Both the position numbers and the translations under genes were made by a program. This document shows, one piece after another, positions 34,269 to 42,291 of a DNA stretch of 64,000 nt. How positions within the stretch are numbered: position 1 is the first letter of the stretch; the number at the start of each line of letters is the position of its first letter. The stretch comes from Algoriphagus ornithinivorans (GTDB taxonomy: Bacteria > Bacteroidota > Bacteroidia > Cytophagales > Cyclobacteriaceae), in assembly GCF_900115305.1 (NCBI RefSeq), contig NZ_FOVW01000006.1, positions 248,001-312,000 on the forward strand, written 5' to 3'. Under the pieces are notes generated by a model. The model saw only the letters and a list, made by a program, of their open reading frames with translations, did no database searches and was not told the DNA's origin.

Positions 34269-35033
34269 CTACTCGTTCAAACTCCAGTTATAATCAAGAT
34301 GATTGACTTTGGCGTTAGAAGAGATTTTCACTTTACTGTATTTGTTAAGGAAATCAACCAAGCTACCTTTTTTGGTGAAATCACCTTTGAACCAAGAGAA
34401 AATTGAAGAAATCTGAACCTCATCTTTTGAGATTTTATTGTACTTGGGATTATTAATAAATTCCCTTGCAGACTGATCCAGTTGCTGATCAATTTTTGAT
34501 GCAACGTAAGCCTCATTTTTCAAAGGAGGACAAGAAATAGATGCACAATTGATAGCAAAATGAATTCTAGGTTCATTGAATTCTTTTCGAAGAATTCCGT
34601 GTTCAATTTCATCCAAACTGGATTCCTGACCTCCAATACTGAAGAACTTATAGTGCCAAACATCCTTAATCAAAGGAATTTTCAACTTAGGTCCTAAATC
34701 ACGGATACTCTCAACAGGATAATTGTCTACGATTAATTTGACTGTAAAAGCATTGTATGCATTAATCCAGTAAGCAAGCTGCTCATTTTTACTCCAAGTC
34801 TTTCTGTCAGGAGCATTACTTGAAAGTGAATTTAAATACTTCTCCAATTGAGGTTTGTCTTTGATGAAACCTTTATAATCTACCAAGCCGTTTGGCTTCA
34901 CGTGTTTCTTAAGCAACTGATCCCAAAGTTCATGACTTGGTGGAGTCGTACCTGCCATTCCTATGCTGGAGTTTTTACAGCTTAAAATAGTCATGGTTAA
35001 AAATACCATGATCACTGTTTTGATAATGTTCAT
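34269..35033 (-). CDS. DUF547 lipoprotein
   Basis: The protein is 254 residues from the ATG at 35033, with the lipoprotein leader MNIIKTVIMVFLTMTILSC. The DUF547 core includes WDQLLKKHVKPNGLVDYKGF, AYWINAYNAFTVKLIVDNYP, SLDEIEHGILR and FAINCASISCPPL. The NCAS-x-SCP motif with two cysteines and nearby His/Glu resembles a papain-like or metal-binding site, though activity is unproven. A longer start at 35054 would add seven residues before the leader. It follows the rhodanese gene (81 bases) and precedes the FAD oxidoreductase (34 bases), suggesting a periplasmic role in the same redox process. Confidence 0.87.
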   Translation of the reverse strand: MNIIKTVIMVFLTMTILSCKNSSIGMAGTTPPSHELWDQLLKKHVKPNGLVDYKGFIKDKPQLEKYLNSLSSNAPDRKTWSKNEQLAYWINAYNAFTVKLIVDNYPVESIRDLGPKLKIPLIKDVWHYKFFSIGGQESSLDEIEHGILRKEFNEPRIHFAINCASISCPPLKNEAYVASKIDQQLDQSAREFINNPKYNKISKDEVQISSIFSWFKGDFTKKGSLVDFLNKYSKVKISSNAKVNHLDYNWSLNE

Positions 35034-35114
35034 AATGTGTCTGTTTGGAATCATTTACGAGGTTAAGCAAAAGTAAGATTGAGCAAATTAACTTATTGTC
35101 CTGAGTCTGACATT

Positions 35115-35627
35115 TCATTCATAGACTTTCACGCCCTTGTTTAGCCAAATACCCCAGGCTCGTGTATAGGTGTGAACTTTATCTGTTCTTTTTTCGCCCT
35201 TGTACAATGGATACTCTTCGTTGGCCCAATGAATAATACCTCCATAGAGGTTGTAGACTTCATAGCCATTTTCGATAAGCTTTTTCCCAATATTTTGAGA
35301 TCTTGCTCCCACTGTGCAATACACTAGTACCGGTTTTGACTTATCTAAACGATCTAGGCTAAAGGTTGGAAATTGATCATACCCAACCCAAATCGCACCT
35401 TTTAAATGACTGACTTGGTACTCTTCTTTTTCACGGGTATCAAGAACCTGATAGGAAGATAGATCATCGATTTCTTCCGGGTAGATCACAGGGAAATCTT
35501 TTTCATAGAGCGTACTCAACAAGGTCTTATATGCAAAAGACTGAGAAAGTGCCTCTTTGAAAGGGATAATCGAAAATAGAATCAAACCTATAATTAAGGA
35601 GAAAATGCCGGGTTTTGGTGCTTTCAT
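35115..35627 (-). CDS. Exported rhodanese-like domain protein
   Basis: The protein is 170 residues from the ATG at 35627; a GTG at 35633 is possible. The signal segment is residues 8-29. The rhodanese domain runs from about 45 to 140, with VLDTREKEEYQVSHLKGAI and the active loop VYCTVGARSQ, in which Cys104 would carry a persulphide. The CxxGxR loop fits sulphur-carrier rhodaneses. With the signal peptide it should act in the periplasm. It lies 36 bases after the Crp/Fnr gene and before DUF547, in a run of redox genes, so sulphur or persulphide delivery to an exported partner is a reasonable inference. Confidence 0.87.
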   Translation of the reverse strand: MKAPKPGIFSLIIGLILFSIIPFKEALSQSFAYKTLLSTLYEKDFPVIYPEEIDDLSSYQVLDTREKEEYQVSHLKGAIWVGYDQFPTFSLDRLDKSKPVLVYCTVGARSQNIGKKLIENGYEVYNLYGGIIHWANEEYPLYKGEKRTDKVHTYTRAWGIWLNKGVKVYE

Positions 35628-35663
35628 ACACACAAAACTTCAAAAAATACAATATGGTTCTGA

Positions 35664-36377
35664 TTAGGCATAGAAATCCGAAAGTCTCGCCAAACCTCTT
35701 TTATCCTTTATGATTATTTTTTTTCCCTCAAACTCTATCAGGCCATCTTTCTTGAATTCAGAAAGCAAACGGATTACGGATTCCGTGGCTGTACCAACGA
35801 TTCCGGCAATTTCTTCCCGAGTTAAAATCAAATCAATTTTCTGACTATCTCCCCCTTCAATACCGTATGAACTCGCAAGATGAATTAAGACAAAAGCTAA
35901 TCTTTCTCTAATACTTTTTTGGGTTGCATCAGTCAGCTTTTCCTCCATAACTCCCAATTCATGACTCAATTCCTTGGTCACTCTTTTAAAAAATTGAGTA
36001 TTACCAAGTAAAGTATTTAAAAATGCCTCTTTTGGGATAAAGCAAATCTTAGCATCCTCAACGATCATAGCTGAATTGGTGTAGTTTTCTTCACCCAGCA
36101 GAGCGGCATAACCTAAAAAGTCGCCCTCTTTTCCTAAGTGGACAATTTGTTCTTTCCCATTTGAGGCTGTTTTATAAACTTTTACTACTCCAGAATTGAT
36201 ACAAAATATTCCTAGTGGTTTGGTGCCTTCATAATACAGAATTTGACCTTTCCGATGAGAAATCAAATTTTTATGATCTGAAATTGAGCAAACCTGTGCA
36301 TGTGATAAGTCTGACATTAGGGAATATTTACGACTGGCACAAAGTTCACACGGCGTATTATGAGGTTGATTAGACAT
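35664..36377 (-). CDS. Crp/Fnr family regulator with N-terminal cysteine cluster
   Basis: The 237 residues start with Cys10, Cys13 and Cys30 (PCELCASRKY...HAQVCS), reminiscent of the 4Fe-4S ligands of FNR. Further cysteines at 59 and about 110 could give a fourth ligand. A cNMP-type beta-roll (about 35-140), a dimer helix (VMEEKLTDATQKSIRERLAF) and a winged HTH (LTREEIAGIVGTATESVIRLLSEF) follow. It probably senses oxygen or nitric oxide. It is first in a run of thirteen same-strand genes with two electron-transfer proteins, and a TGA-N6-TCA box at 36422 may mediate autoregulation. Confidence 0.87.
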   Translation of the reverse strand: MSNQPHNTPCELCASRKYSLMSDLSHAQVCSISDHKNLISHRKGQILYYEGTKPLGIFCINSGVVKVYKTASNGKEQIVHLGKEGDFLGYAALLGEENYTNSAMIVEDAKICFIPKEAFLNTLLGNTQFFKRVTKELSHELGVMEEKLTDATQKSIRERLAFVLIHLASSYGIEGGDSQKIDLILTREEIAGIVGTATESVIRLLSEFKKDGLIEFEGKKIIIKDKRGLARLSDFYA

Positions 36378-36421
36378 GCTGGGACTTCATATGGATTTCA
36401 ATTATCAAGATAAAAAATGAC

Positions 36422-36433
36422 TGACTCATATCA
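36422..36433. promoter_or_regulatory. Candidate Crp/Fnr-type site TGAC-TCAT-ATCA
   Basis: The site fits the TGA[CT]-N4-[AG]TCA pattern and lies 45 bases before the start of the Crp/Fnr gene. A second match to this pattern is at 23147. Sites this short also occur by chance in A+T-rich DNA. Confidence 0.38.
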
Positions 36434-36445
36434 TAAAATAAGTAA

Positions 36446-36919
36446 CTATTTCGGGGCTTCCGGAAACTTTTTAAGCTGAACAAATTTCTTTTCTTCATAT
36501 AACCACTGGAGAGATATATGAACCAAACCATTACTCAAAATTAGATATTCAGTCTGAAGTTGGTGATGATAAAGGCAGGCTTGTTCTACAGTCTTTTGGT
36601 TGATGGGAACTTGAGGAGCTTTGCACTCAATTAACAGATAGGGCTTTCCTTCTGTATTCCAAACCACTAAGTCAGTTCTCTTTTGGAGCTGATTGTATTT
36701 TAGACCTTTTTCCAAGGTTAGCAAGCCCTTAGGGTAATTCAAATTTGAAATCAAATAGGAAATCCAATGTTGTCTAACCCATTCTTCTGGAGTCAGGACC
36801 AATTCCTTTTTTCTTAAACTGTCGAAAATCCAAAATTTTTGTTCTCTTTCAGAAATCTTCGACTGAATGTCAGGTAAATTTAAAATCGGTAATTGAAGTT
36901 TTCCTTCTTCGGATTTCAT
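36446..36919 (-). CDS. Solitary HSDR_N-type restriction endonuclease-like domain protein
   Basis: The 157 residues match the N-terminal nuclease domain of type I restriction R subunits (HSDR_N_2). The PD-(D/E)xK core is visible as Asp in RTDLVVWN and Glu-x-Lys in YLLIECKAP, followed by the QACLYHHQL helix. There is no helicase, methylase or specificity gene nearby, so this is not a restriction system. Stand-alone copies are common in Bacteroidota and their role is unknown. It is 29 bases downstream of the ComEA-like gene and may be co-transcribed with it. Confidence 0.82.
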   Translation of the reverse strand: MKSEEGKLQLPILNLPDIQSKISEREQKFWIFDSLRKKELVLTPEEWVRQHWISYLISNLNYPKGLLTLEKGLKYNQLQKRTDLVVWNTEGKPYLLIECKAPQVPINQKTVEQACLYHHQLQTEYLILSNGLVHISLQWLYEEKKFVQLKKFPEAPK

Positions 36920-36948
36920 ACCCCAAAGATGGCAGGAATTCTTAAAAA

Positions 36949-37623
36949 TTAATCTGAAAATGAGAGATAAGGAGACAATTTATTCACCCAATCTTCCTTG
37001 AATATTTTAATTTTTAAGAGATCATCGGCGCTTAAAAATGGCCCATGTTGATTTCGGTAAGCAAAAATCACCTTTGCCTCCCCATAACCTATGTATGGAT
37101 GTTTCGCTAGCGTATTAATGTCAGCCTGGTTGATGGAGATTTTCCTAAGACTAGGTCGATCAAAGTCAAAATAATTCCAGATTTGGTCAGCCACCTCTTC
37201 TTTCATTCCAAATACTTCCTTTAACTGATCCTTATGAACCAATCCTCCTAAATTCTCACGAAATTTAATAACCCTTGATGCCATTGCTGGCCCTATTCCT
37301 GGAACTATCTGCAATGTGATGGAATCAGCCTCTGAGAATAATATTTTTTGAACTGAGGCCGGTAAAATAACTTTTCCCGTATCTAAAGGGTTGAAAATAG
37401 GTAAAGGAGAAGTAGCTGGCTCAAAACAACTTATCGATAAAGAGTCAATTAAATAATTTATTCTAGACTGTTTTATCTCTGATTTTCTTCCCTGAACCTT
37501 TTGTATGAAAAAAGGAAGACAGATTATGAATAATAAAAACGGAATAAATAGCACCAAACCTTTAGACTCTTTGTTGCTAAGGCCGATATAGAGTTTGAGG
37601 AAATAAAAAAACTTCTTAATCAT
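36949..37623 (-). CDS. Membrane-anchored helix-hairpin-helix (ComEA-like) protein
   Basis: The 224 residues include one membrane segment (about 22-41). Two helix-hairpin-helix units follow: SITLQIVPGIGPAMASRVIKFRENLGG in the middle and INQADINTLAKHPYIGYGEAKVIFAYRNQHG towards the end. These bind DNA non-specifically in ComEA, the periplasmic DNA receptor of transformation. A role in DNA uptake is possible, but many Bacteroidota HhH proteins of this type are not tested. It is divergent from hemA. Confidence 0.8.
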   Translation of the reverse strand: MIKKFFYFLKLYIGLSNKESKGLVLFIPFLLFIICLPFFIQKVQGRKSEIKQSRINYLIDSLSISCFEPATSPLPIFNPLDTGKVILPASVQKILFSEADSITLQIVPGIGPAMASRVIKFRENLGGLVHKDQLKEVFGMKEEVADQIWNYFDFDRPSLRKISINQADINTLAKHPYIGYGEAKVIFAYRNQHGPFLSADDLLKIKIFKEDWVNKLSPYLSFSD

Positions 37624-37759
37624 AAAAAAATATCAATAGATTTCTTCAATAACGTATAAGTTAAGAATATTGGACTAACATTCAAAAATTACAGAACTTT
37701 GAGAGTTAAATTTAATTTAGACGAATTCTAAATTGATTAAGGATTATAAGAAAAAATCC

Positions 37760-37787
37760 TTTGAAGCTGATTTGTCTCTTAAATTTG
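37760..37787 (+). promoter_or_regulatory. Bacteroidota-type promoter of hemA
   Basis: TTTG (37760-37763) and -7 box TAAATTTG (37780-37787) are separated by 16 bases, slightly shorter than the usual 17-23. The predicted transcript start near 37794 leaves a leader of about 11 bases, which supports ATG 37805 over the upstream in-frame TTG 37733. Confidence 0.6.
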
Positions 37788-37804
37788 CACCCAAGACTGA
37801 TGCT

Positions 37805-39073
37805 ATGCAGATAAAATTTAGAGCTTTAAGTTTATCACACAAAACCGCCCCCGTTCAAATCAGGGAACTGATAGCATTAGATGATCAAGCTATCCACAGT
37901 ATTTTAATCAAGCTGAAAGAATTTTTCAGCCTTGGAGATGCTTTGATTCTATCTACATGTAATCGGACAGAAGTCTATTACAGCCATGATTTGGATCTTA
38001 GCACGGAGATCATCAAGCTAATTGGTTTGGAAAAAGGAATGACTGATGTCGTTGATTATTTCGATTATTTTGAGATTTTCAATGATGACAAGTCTGCCAT
38101 CAATCATTTATTCAGAGTCTCCATGGGTCTAGAAGCCCAAGTTGTAGGAGATATTCAAATATCAAATCAGGTAAAAAGAGCTTATCAGGCAGCAGCCGAT
38201 TTAGACATGGCAGGTCCGTTTCTTCATCGCTTAATGCACACAGTATTTTTTACCAATAAAAGGATTGTACAGGAAACTTCTTTCCGAGACGGTGCTGCTT
38301 CTTTGTCTTATGCTGCTATCGAACTGATTGAGAGTTTAACATCAAATACTTATCAGCCTAGGGTTTTATTGATTGGTGTAGGTGAAATTGGAGAGGATGT
38401 GGCTAAAAATATGGTCTACCTCCCTGACGCAAAAGTCAAAATCACCAATAGAACTCAATCTAAAGCAGAAGCAATTGCTGCTGAATTAGGTTTTGAAGTG
38501 GTTCCTTTTGATGATTGTTTGGATGCTATGAAAGAAGCTGATGTCATTGTTAGCTCCATTCAGCGCTCAGAACCCTTCATCACCAAGAAATTGATCAGTG
38601 ATTTTGAAATTCAATCCTACAAATTACTGGTTGACCTTTCGGTGCCTAGGTCTATTGAAACTACAGTTGAAGATATCCCTGGAGTTATACTATATAATGT
38701 GGACAACATTCGAAGTAAAGCTACAGAGGCATTGGATAAGCGTCTTGCTGCCATTCCAAGAGTTGAAGAAATCATCGAAGAAACAATTGAGGAATTCTCC
38801 AGCTGGAAAAAGGAGATGCTTGTATCCCCTACCATCAATAAATTGAAGCAGTCTCTCGAGCAAATCAGGCAAGAAGAACTGGCTAGATTTATGAAAAATG
38901 CTTCCGAAGAGGAATTTGCAGTAATCGACAAGATTACCAAGAGCATGATGCAAAAAGTCCTCAAGGTCCCAGTGGTTCAGTTGAGAGCAGCCTGTAAAAG
39001 AGATGAGGCTGAGGAAATGATAGAATTCATTTCAGATCTTTTCGATTTGAATCAGGAAAAGACTGAAAATTAA
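37805..39073 (+). CDS. hemA: Glutamyl-tRNA reductase
   Basis: The protein is 422 residues from the ATG at 37805. It reduces glutamyl-tRNA to glutamate-1-semialdehyde, the first committed step of C5 haem synthesis. The N-terminal domain has FRALSLSHKTAPVQIREL and the catalytic Cys52 in STCNRTEVYYS. The NADPH domain has VLLIGVGEIGEDVAKNM, and the C-terminal dimerisation helices run to the end. The next pathway enzyme, hemL, is encoded 18 kb away on the other strand. Its own promoter and terminator make it monocistronic. The 24 extra codons of the longest frame include the promoter and are not translated. Confidence 0.96.
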   Translation: MQIKFRALSLSHKTAPVQIRELIALDDQAIHSILIKLKEFFSLGDALILSTCNRTEVYYSHDLDLSTEIIKLIGLEKGMTDVVDYFDYFEIFNDDKSAINHLFRVSMGLEAQVVGDIQISNQVKRAYQAAADLDMAGPFLHRLMHTVFFTNKRIVQETSFRDGAASLSYAAIELIESLTSNTYQPRVLLIGVGEIGEDVAKNMVYLPDAKVKITNRTQSKAEAIAAELGFEVVPFDDCLDAMKEADVIVSSIQRSEPFITKKLISDFEIQSYKLLVDLSVPRSIETTVEDIPGVILYNVDNIRSKATEALDKRLAAIPRVEEIIEETIEEFSSWKKEMLVSPTINKLKQSLEQIRQEELARFMKNASEEEFAVIDKITKSMMQKVLKVPVVQLRAACKRDEAEEMIEFISDLFDLNQEKTEN

Positions 39074-39093
39074 AATAACTCATACCGGTTCAC

Positions 39094-39126
39094 GACCAAA
39101 AGGGACTTTCCTCTTTTGGTCTTTTT
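39094..39126 (+). terminator. Rho-independent terminator of hemA
   Basis: Stem GACCAAAAG/CTTTTGGTC with a 10-base loop is followed by five T residues, 20 bases after the hemA stop. Confidence 0.88.
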
Positions 39127-39152
39127 GTATCCACTCCATTGCAAGTCGTCCT

Positions 39153-40721
39153 ATGACTCAAACTTTACGCTCTACTTTCCTACTTTTATTCTGCACTGTA
39201 TTGATCCATTTCTCTACAAAAGCTCAGACATGGGAAGTTTACGATTATGATCTCCAGCTAAAAAGCAGATTGGTCTATCAGTCCATCGCCATATTGAGCG
39301 ATGCGGTGAAGATTGGAAAAAATGAAAATGGACTATTCTTACTGTCCAGTGATTATAAACCAGCAGTCCAATTAGAAGGAAAAGAGGTTTATCAATTTTT
39401 GGAACCCTGGATTCTTATGAAAGGAGAAAAGGGCATTGGTGCTTATCACGAGTACGGTCAAAAAGTCCTCAATTTGGAGTTTGATGAAATTCAAACTTAT
39501 TACAACTTTTTATTGGCTCGAAAAGGAAGCGAATACTGGGTTTATCAAAGAGGAAAAGGCACAACAAATTACTTGGGAGAACTTGATGAAGCGAGAATTT
39601 CAAACGTTGGACAAATCATTTCCCGAAAAGGAAACTCCTACTTTCTTCCGCTTTCTTCTAATCCAGATCGGCCATTTGAGAAGTTAGAGGACAACGATGG
39701 GGAATATATTTTGGCAAAGACTAAGGATGGGTATGGCTTGGTGAATGTTGAAGGAACTCTAGTCTTAGATCCGGTAATTGATGAATTACAACATACCAAA
39801 GGCAATTTCTATTATGGCTTTGATGAGGGGCAATATGTACTTATTGAAGGCGATTTGGTACAAGCAAATATCAAGTATAATTCTTACCACAAAATCACTT
39901 ATCAGGACGGATTGATGCTTGAATATATTCATGGAAAACTCCGAAGAGTGATGGAGGGAGATGGAATTCTTCTGGATGCTGTAGGAATGACAGAGGTAAT
40001 AAGAATCGATCAAGATCTGTATAATGTCAGATTCAGAGACGGAAAGCTTGGCTTACTTGGAATAAAAGGGTGGTTGGTTAATCCGACAGATAGCTTGGAG
40101 AAAATAGAAAATGGATCTGAAGGTTATTTCCCTGCCAGAAAAAAGGGGCAATATGGCTATGTAAATAGAGAAGGAAAATGGCTGATCAAACCGACATACG
40201 ATCTTTCGCTTAATTATTCCGAGCAAATAGCTGCTATTAAGTCCGGACTTTATTGGGGTGCCATTGACAATTATGGAAAAGTTATTCTTAACCCAGAATG
40301 GGAAGAAATAAAAGCCTTTCAAGGTGGTTTTGGTGTAGGTAAAAAAGAAAATCGATTCTACCTCCTTTCGAAAGATGGCAATCAATTAACTCCTGGAGGG
40401 TTCAACAAAATTTGCAGAATCGATAATGGTTATTTCTTGGTAGAAAATGATCAAAAGGTTGGTCTGCTGGACCCAAATGGAAAGCAGGTCCTATCCACTG
40501 AGTATGAATATTTAAAAAGGGAAAGAGGAAATTGGGTCATAGCCAGGAAAAATAATAAGAGCGGTCTTATAGATGAAAAAGGAGAAACGCTCTTACCCTT
40601 TGATTATGAGGAAATCCTTTTTGATAATGCAAACAGGCAAATTTTAGTAAGGGGAAGTTATCAACCTATTGTGGTCGTAGAACCTGAAACGCAGGGAAGA
40701 AAAAGAAAAAGGGGCAATTAA
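39153..40721 (+). CDS. Secreted WG-repeat protein
   Basis: The 522-residue protein has a signal peptide (LLLFCTVLIHFSTKAQ). About ten imperfect repeats of ~40 residues follow the WG pattern, for example KGQYGYVNREGKWLIKPTYD, LYWGAIDNYGKVILNPEW, QKVGLLDPNGKQVLSTEYEY and NKSGLIDEKGETLLPFDYE. Such repeats form beta-rich scaffolds, probably for binding. The C terminus is basic (GRKRKRG). No enzymatic site is present. It is a single gene, convergent with floA, and shares a bidirectional terminator with it. Confidence 0.85.
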   Translation: MTQTLRSTFLLLFCTVLIHFSTKAQTWEVYDYDLQLKSRLVYQSIAILSDAVKIGKNENGLFLLSSDYKPAVQLEGKEVYQFLEPWILMKGEKGIGAYHEYGQKVLNLEFDEIQTYYNFLLARKGSEYWVYQRGKGTTNYLGELDEARISNVGQIISRKGNSYFLPLSSNPDRPFEKLEDNDGEYILAKTKDGYGLVNVEGTLVLDPVIDELQHTKGNFYYGFDEGQYVLIEGDLVQANIKYNSYHKITYQDGLMLEYIHGKLRRVMEGDGILLDAVGMTEVIRIDQDLYNVRFRDGKLGLLGIKGWLVNPTDSLEKIENGSEGYFPARKKGQYGYVNREGKWLIKPTYDLSLNYSEQIAAIKSGLYWGAIDNYGKVILNPEWEEIKAFQGGFGVGKKENRFYLLSKDGNQLTPGGFNKICRIDNGYFLVENDQKVGLLDPNGKQVLSTEYEYLKRERGNWVIARKNNKSGLIDEKGETLLPFDYEEILFDNANRQILVRGSYQPIVVVEPETQGRKRKRGN

Positions 40722-40732
40722 GCCCCTTTTTT
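40706..40732. terminator. Bidirectional terminator between the WG-repeat gene and floA
   Basis: Stem AAAAAGGGGC with its complement and a 6-base loop has A and T tracts on both sides. It overlaps the last codons of the WG-repeat gene and the stop of floA. Confidence 0.85.
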
Positions 40733-41741
40733 ATTTTTTATCTCCTCTAGATTTTCCAGAATCTTTAGAATCATCATCCGATTTTGCGATTGATTCTCTC
40801 ATGGAAGTATCAGACTTAATATTCTCCATTCTATAGTAGTCCATCACTCCCAGTTTTCCTGATCGGAAGGCCTCAGCTAGAGCCTTAGGGACTTCTGCTT
40901 CCGCTTCAATTACTTTCGCTCTCATTTCTACATTACGAGCTTTCATTTCTTGTTCCAAAGCAACGGCCATGGCTCTTCTTTCTTCAGCTTTGGCTTCAGC
41001 CACTTTCAAATCTGCAGAGGCCTGATCAATTTGCAATTTTGCTCCAATGTTTGTTCCCACATCGATATCAGCAATATCAATGGATAGAATTTCAAATGCT
41101 GTTCCCGCATCCAAACCTCTTTGTAATACCAGTTTGGAGATTTTATCAGGGTTTTCCAATACGCTTTTATGCGTGTCAGCAGAACCGATTGAGGTCACAA
41201 TTCCTTCTCCTACTCTTGCCAAAATAGTGTCCTCTCCTGCTCCACCTACCAGTTGAGCGATGTTTGCTCTTACAGTAACTCTAGCCTTCGCTATCAATTG
41301 AATCCCATCAGCGGCCACGGCGGCTACATTAGGCGTATTGATTACTTTTGGATTTACAGAGATCTGAACAGCTTCAAACACATCTCTACCGGCCAAATCA
41401 ATGGCTGTTGCCTGCTTGAAGGTCAAGTTGATATTCGCCTTATCAGCAGAGATCAAAGCCCTTATAACATTAGGCACATTACCACCCGCCAAATAGTGGG
41501 TTTCCAGATCATTGGTGGTTAAATCCAAACCAGCCTTAGTGGCTGTAATCATTGAGTTCACAATAATGCTTGGTGGCACCTTTCTAATTCTCATTCCGAT
41601 AAGCTCCCCAATACCAACTCTTACATTGGCAAATTGAGCAGTAATCCAAAGATTAACCGGCACAAAGTATAAAAAGATGAAAAGTAAAATGATGCCTGCA
41701 AATGCGGCAATCAAAATGAAAATTGAACTAGATGGATCCAT
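40731..41741 (-). CDS. floA: Flotillin-like protein FloA
   Basis: The 336 residues are close to the FloA (UPF0365) family along their length. An N-terminal membrane hairpin (about 7-30) is followed by [27 protein letters not shown], an SPFH-type domain, and an Ala/Glu-rich coiled coil ([28 protein letters not shown]). FloA organises functional membrane microdomains and affects membrane fluidity and secretion. It lies one base after the NfeD gene, the standard genetic partner of flotillins. A short polar tail ([15 protein letters not shown]) ends the protein. Confidence 0.95.
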   Translation of the reverse strand: MDPSSSIFILIAAFAGIILLFIFLYFVPVNLWITAQFANVRVGIGELIGMRIRKVPPSIIVNSMITATKAGLDLTTNDLETHYLAGGNVPNVIRALISADKANINLTFKQATAIDLAGRDVFEAVQISVNPKVINTPNVAAVAADGIQLIAKARVTVRANIAQLVGGAGEDTILARVGEGIVTSIGSADTHKSVLENPDKISKLVLQRGLDAGTAFEILSIDIADIDVGTNIGAKLQIDQASADLKVAEAKAEERRAMAVALEQEMKARNVEMRAKVIEAEAEVPKALAEAFRSGKLGVMDYYRMENIKSDTSMRESIAKSDDDSKDSGKSRGDKK

Positions 41742-41742
41742 A

Positions 41743-42201
41743 TTATTTGACTATTATTTTATTGTTTTCAACTTTGATAATGGTAATCTCAGACTCTACT
41801 GGTATAAAACCTGACTCGGACTTTACTTCATAAATAGAGTCCTCAAATGATGCCTTTCCAATTGGCTTGATATCTGAGATTGCCTTTCCCTTCATGCCTG
41901 CTTCCAATCCTAAAGTCCTTCCGTCGAAAGTGCCTCCTTTTATTGCAGACTTGAGGGAAAACTTATCCCAAACCCCTGAGCGAAACCCATAAATCACTGC
42001 CGCTAAATTCAAAATAGCGGCAATGCCGGTGATCCACCAGGCAGTTTCTGCAGAATAAATACTAAATGCATAAATGACTCCAGCCAAACTGATCACTAAG
42101 CCCAATATCCCCACTACCGTGGTTCCTGGAATGAATAATACTTCTGCGAGCAACAATATTAATCCTATTCCCAAAAGACTAGCTAAAATGACTATACTCA
42201 T
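41743..42201 (-). CDS. NfeD family membrane protein
   Basis: The 152 residues have four hydrophobic segments up to about residue 72 and a C-terminal OB-fold (about 90-150: [26 protein letters not shown] and on) typical of NfeD proteins. This is the short form without the ClpP-class protease domain. NfeD partners flotillin in membrane microdomains, and the gene is directly followed by floA with one base between. Confidence 0.88.
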   Translation of the reverse strand: MSIVILASLLGIGLILLLAEVLFIPGTTVVGILGLVISLAGVIYAFSIYSAETAWWITGIAAILNLAAVIYGFRSGVWDKFSLKSAIKGGTFDGRTLGLEAGMKGKAISDIKPIGKASFEDSIYEVKSESGFIPVESEITIIKVENNKIIVK

Positions 42202-42257
42202 AAGTAAAGAGATTAGATTCCTAAAATACTAGAAACAATTGAACCCTTAACATTTTG

Positions 42258-42286
42258 CAAAAAAAAACCCGGAATTAAATCCGGGT
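42258..42286 (-). terminator. Rho-independent terminator of proS
   Basis: On the minus strand a 7-bp stem ACCCGGA/TCCGGGT with a 6-base loop is followed by nine T residues, shortly after the proS stop. Confidence 0.87.
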
Positions 42287-42291
42287 GAAGT

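Noticed and set aside
36446..36919. Type I restriction-modification or defence system
   Set aside because: Only the HSDR_N domain is present; no helicase, methylase, specificity or other defence genes lie within several genes on either side.
38617..38964. Minus-strand open frame of 115 codons within hemA
   Set aside because: Shadow of the highly conserved glutamyl-tRNA reductase frame.
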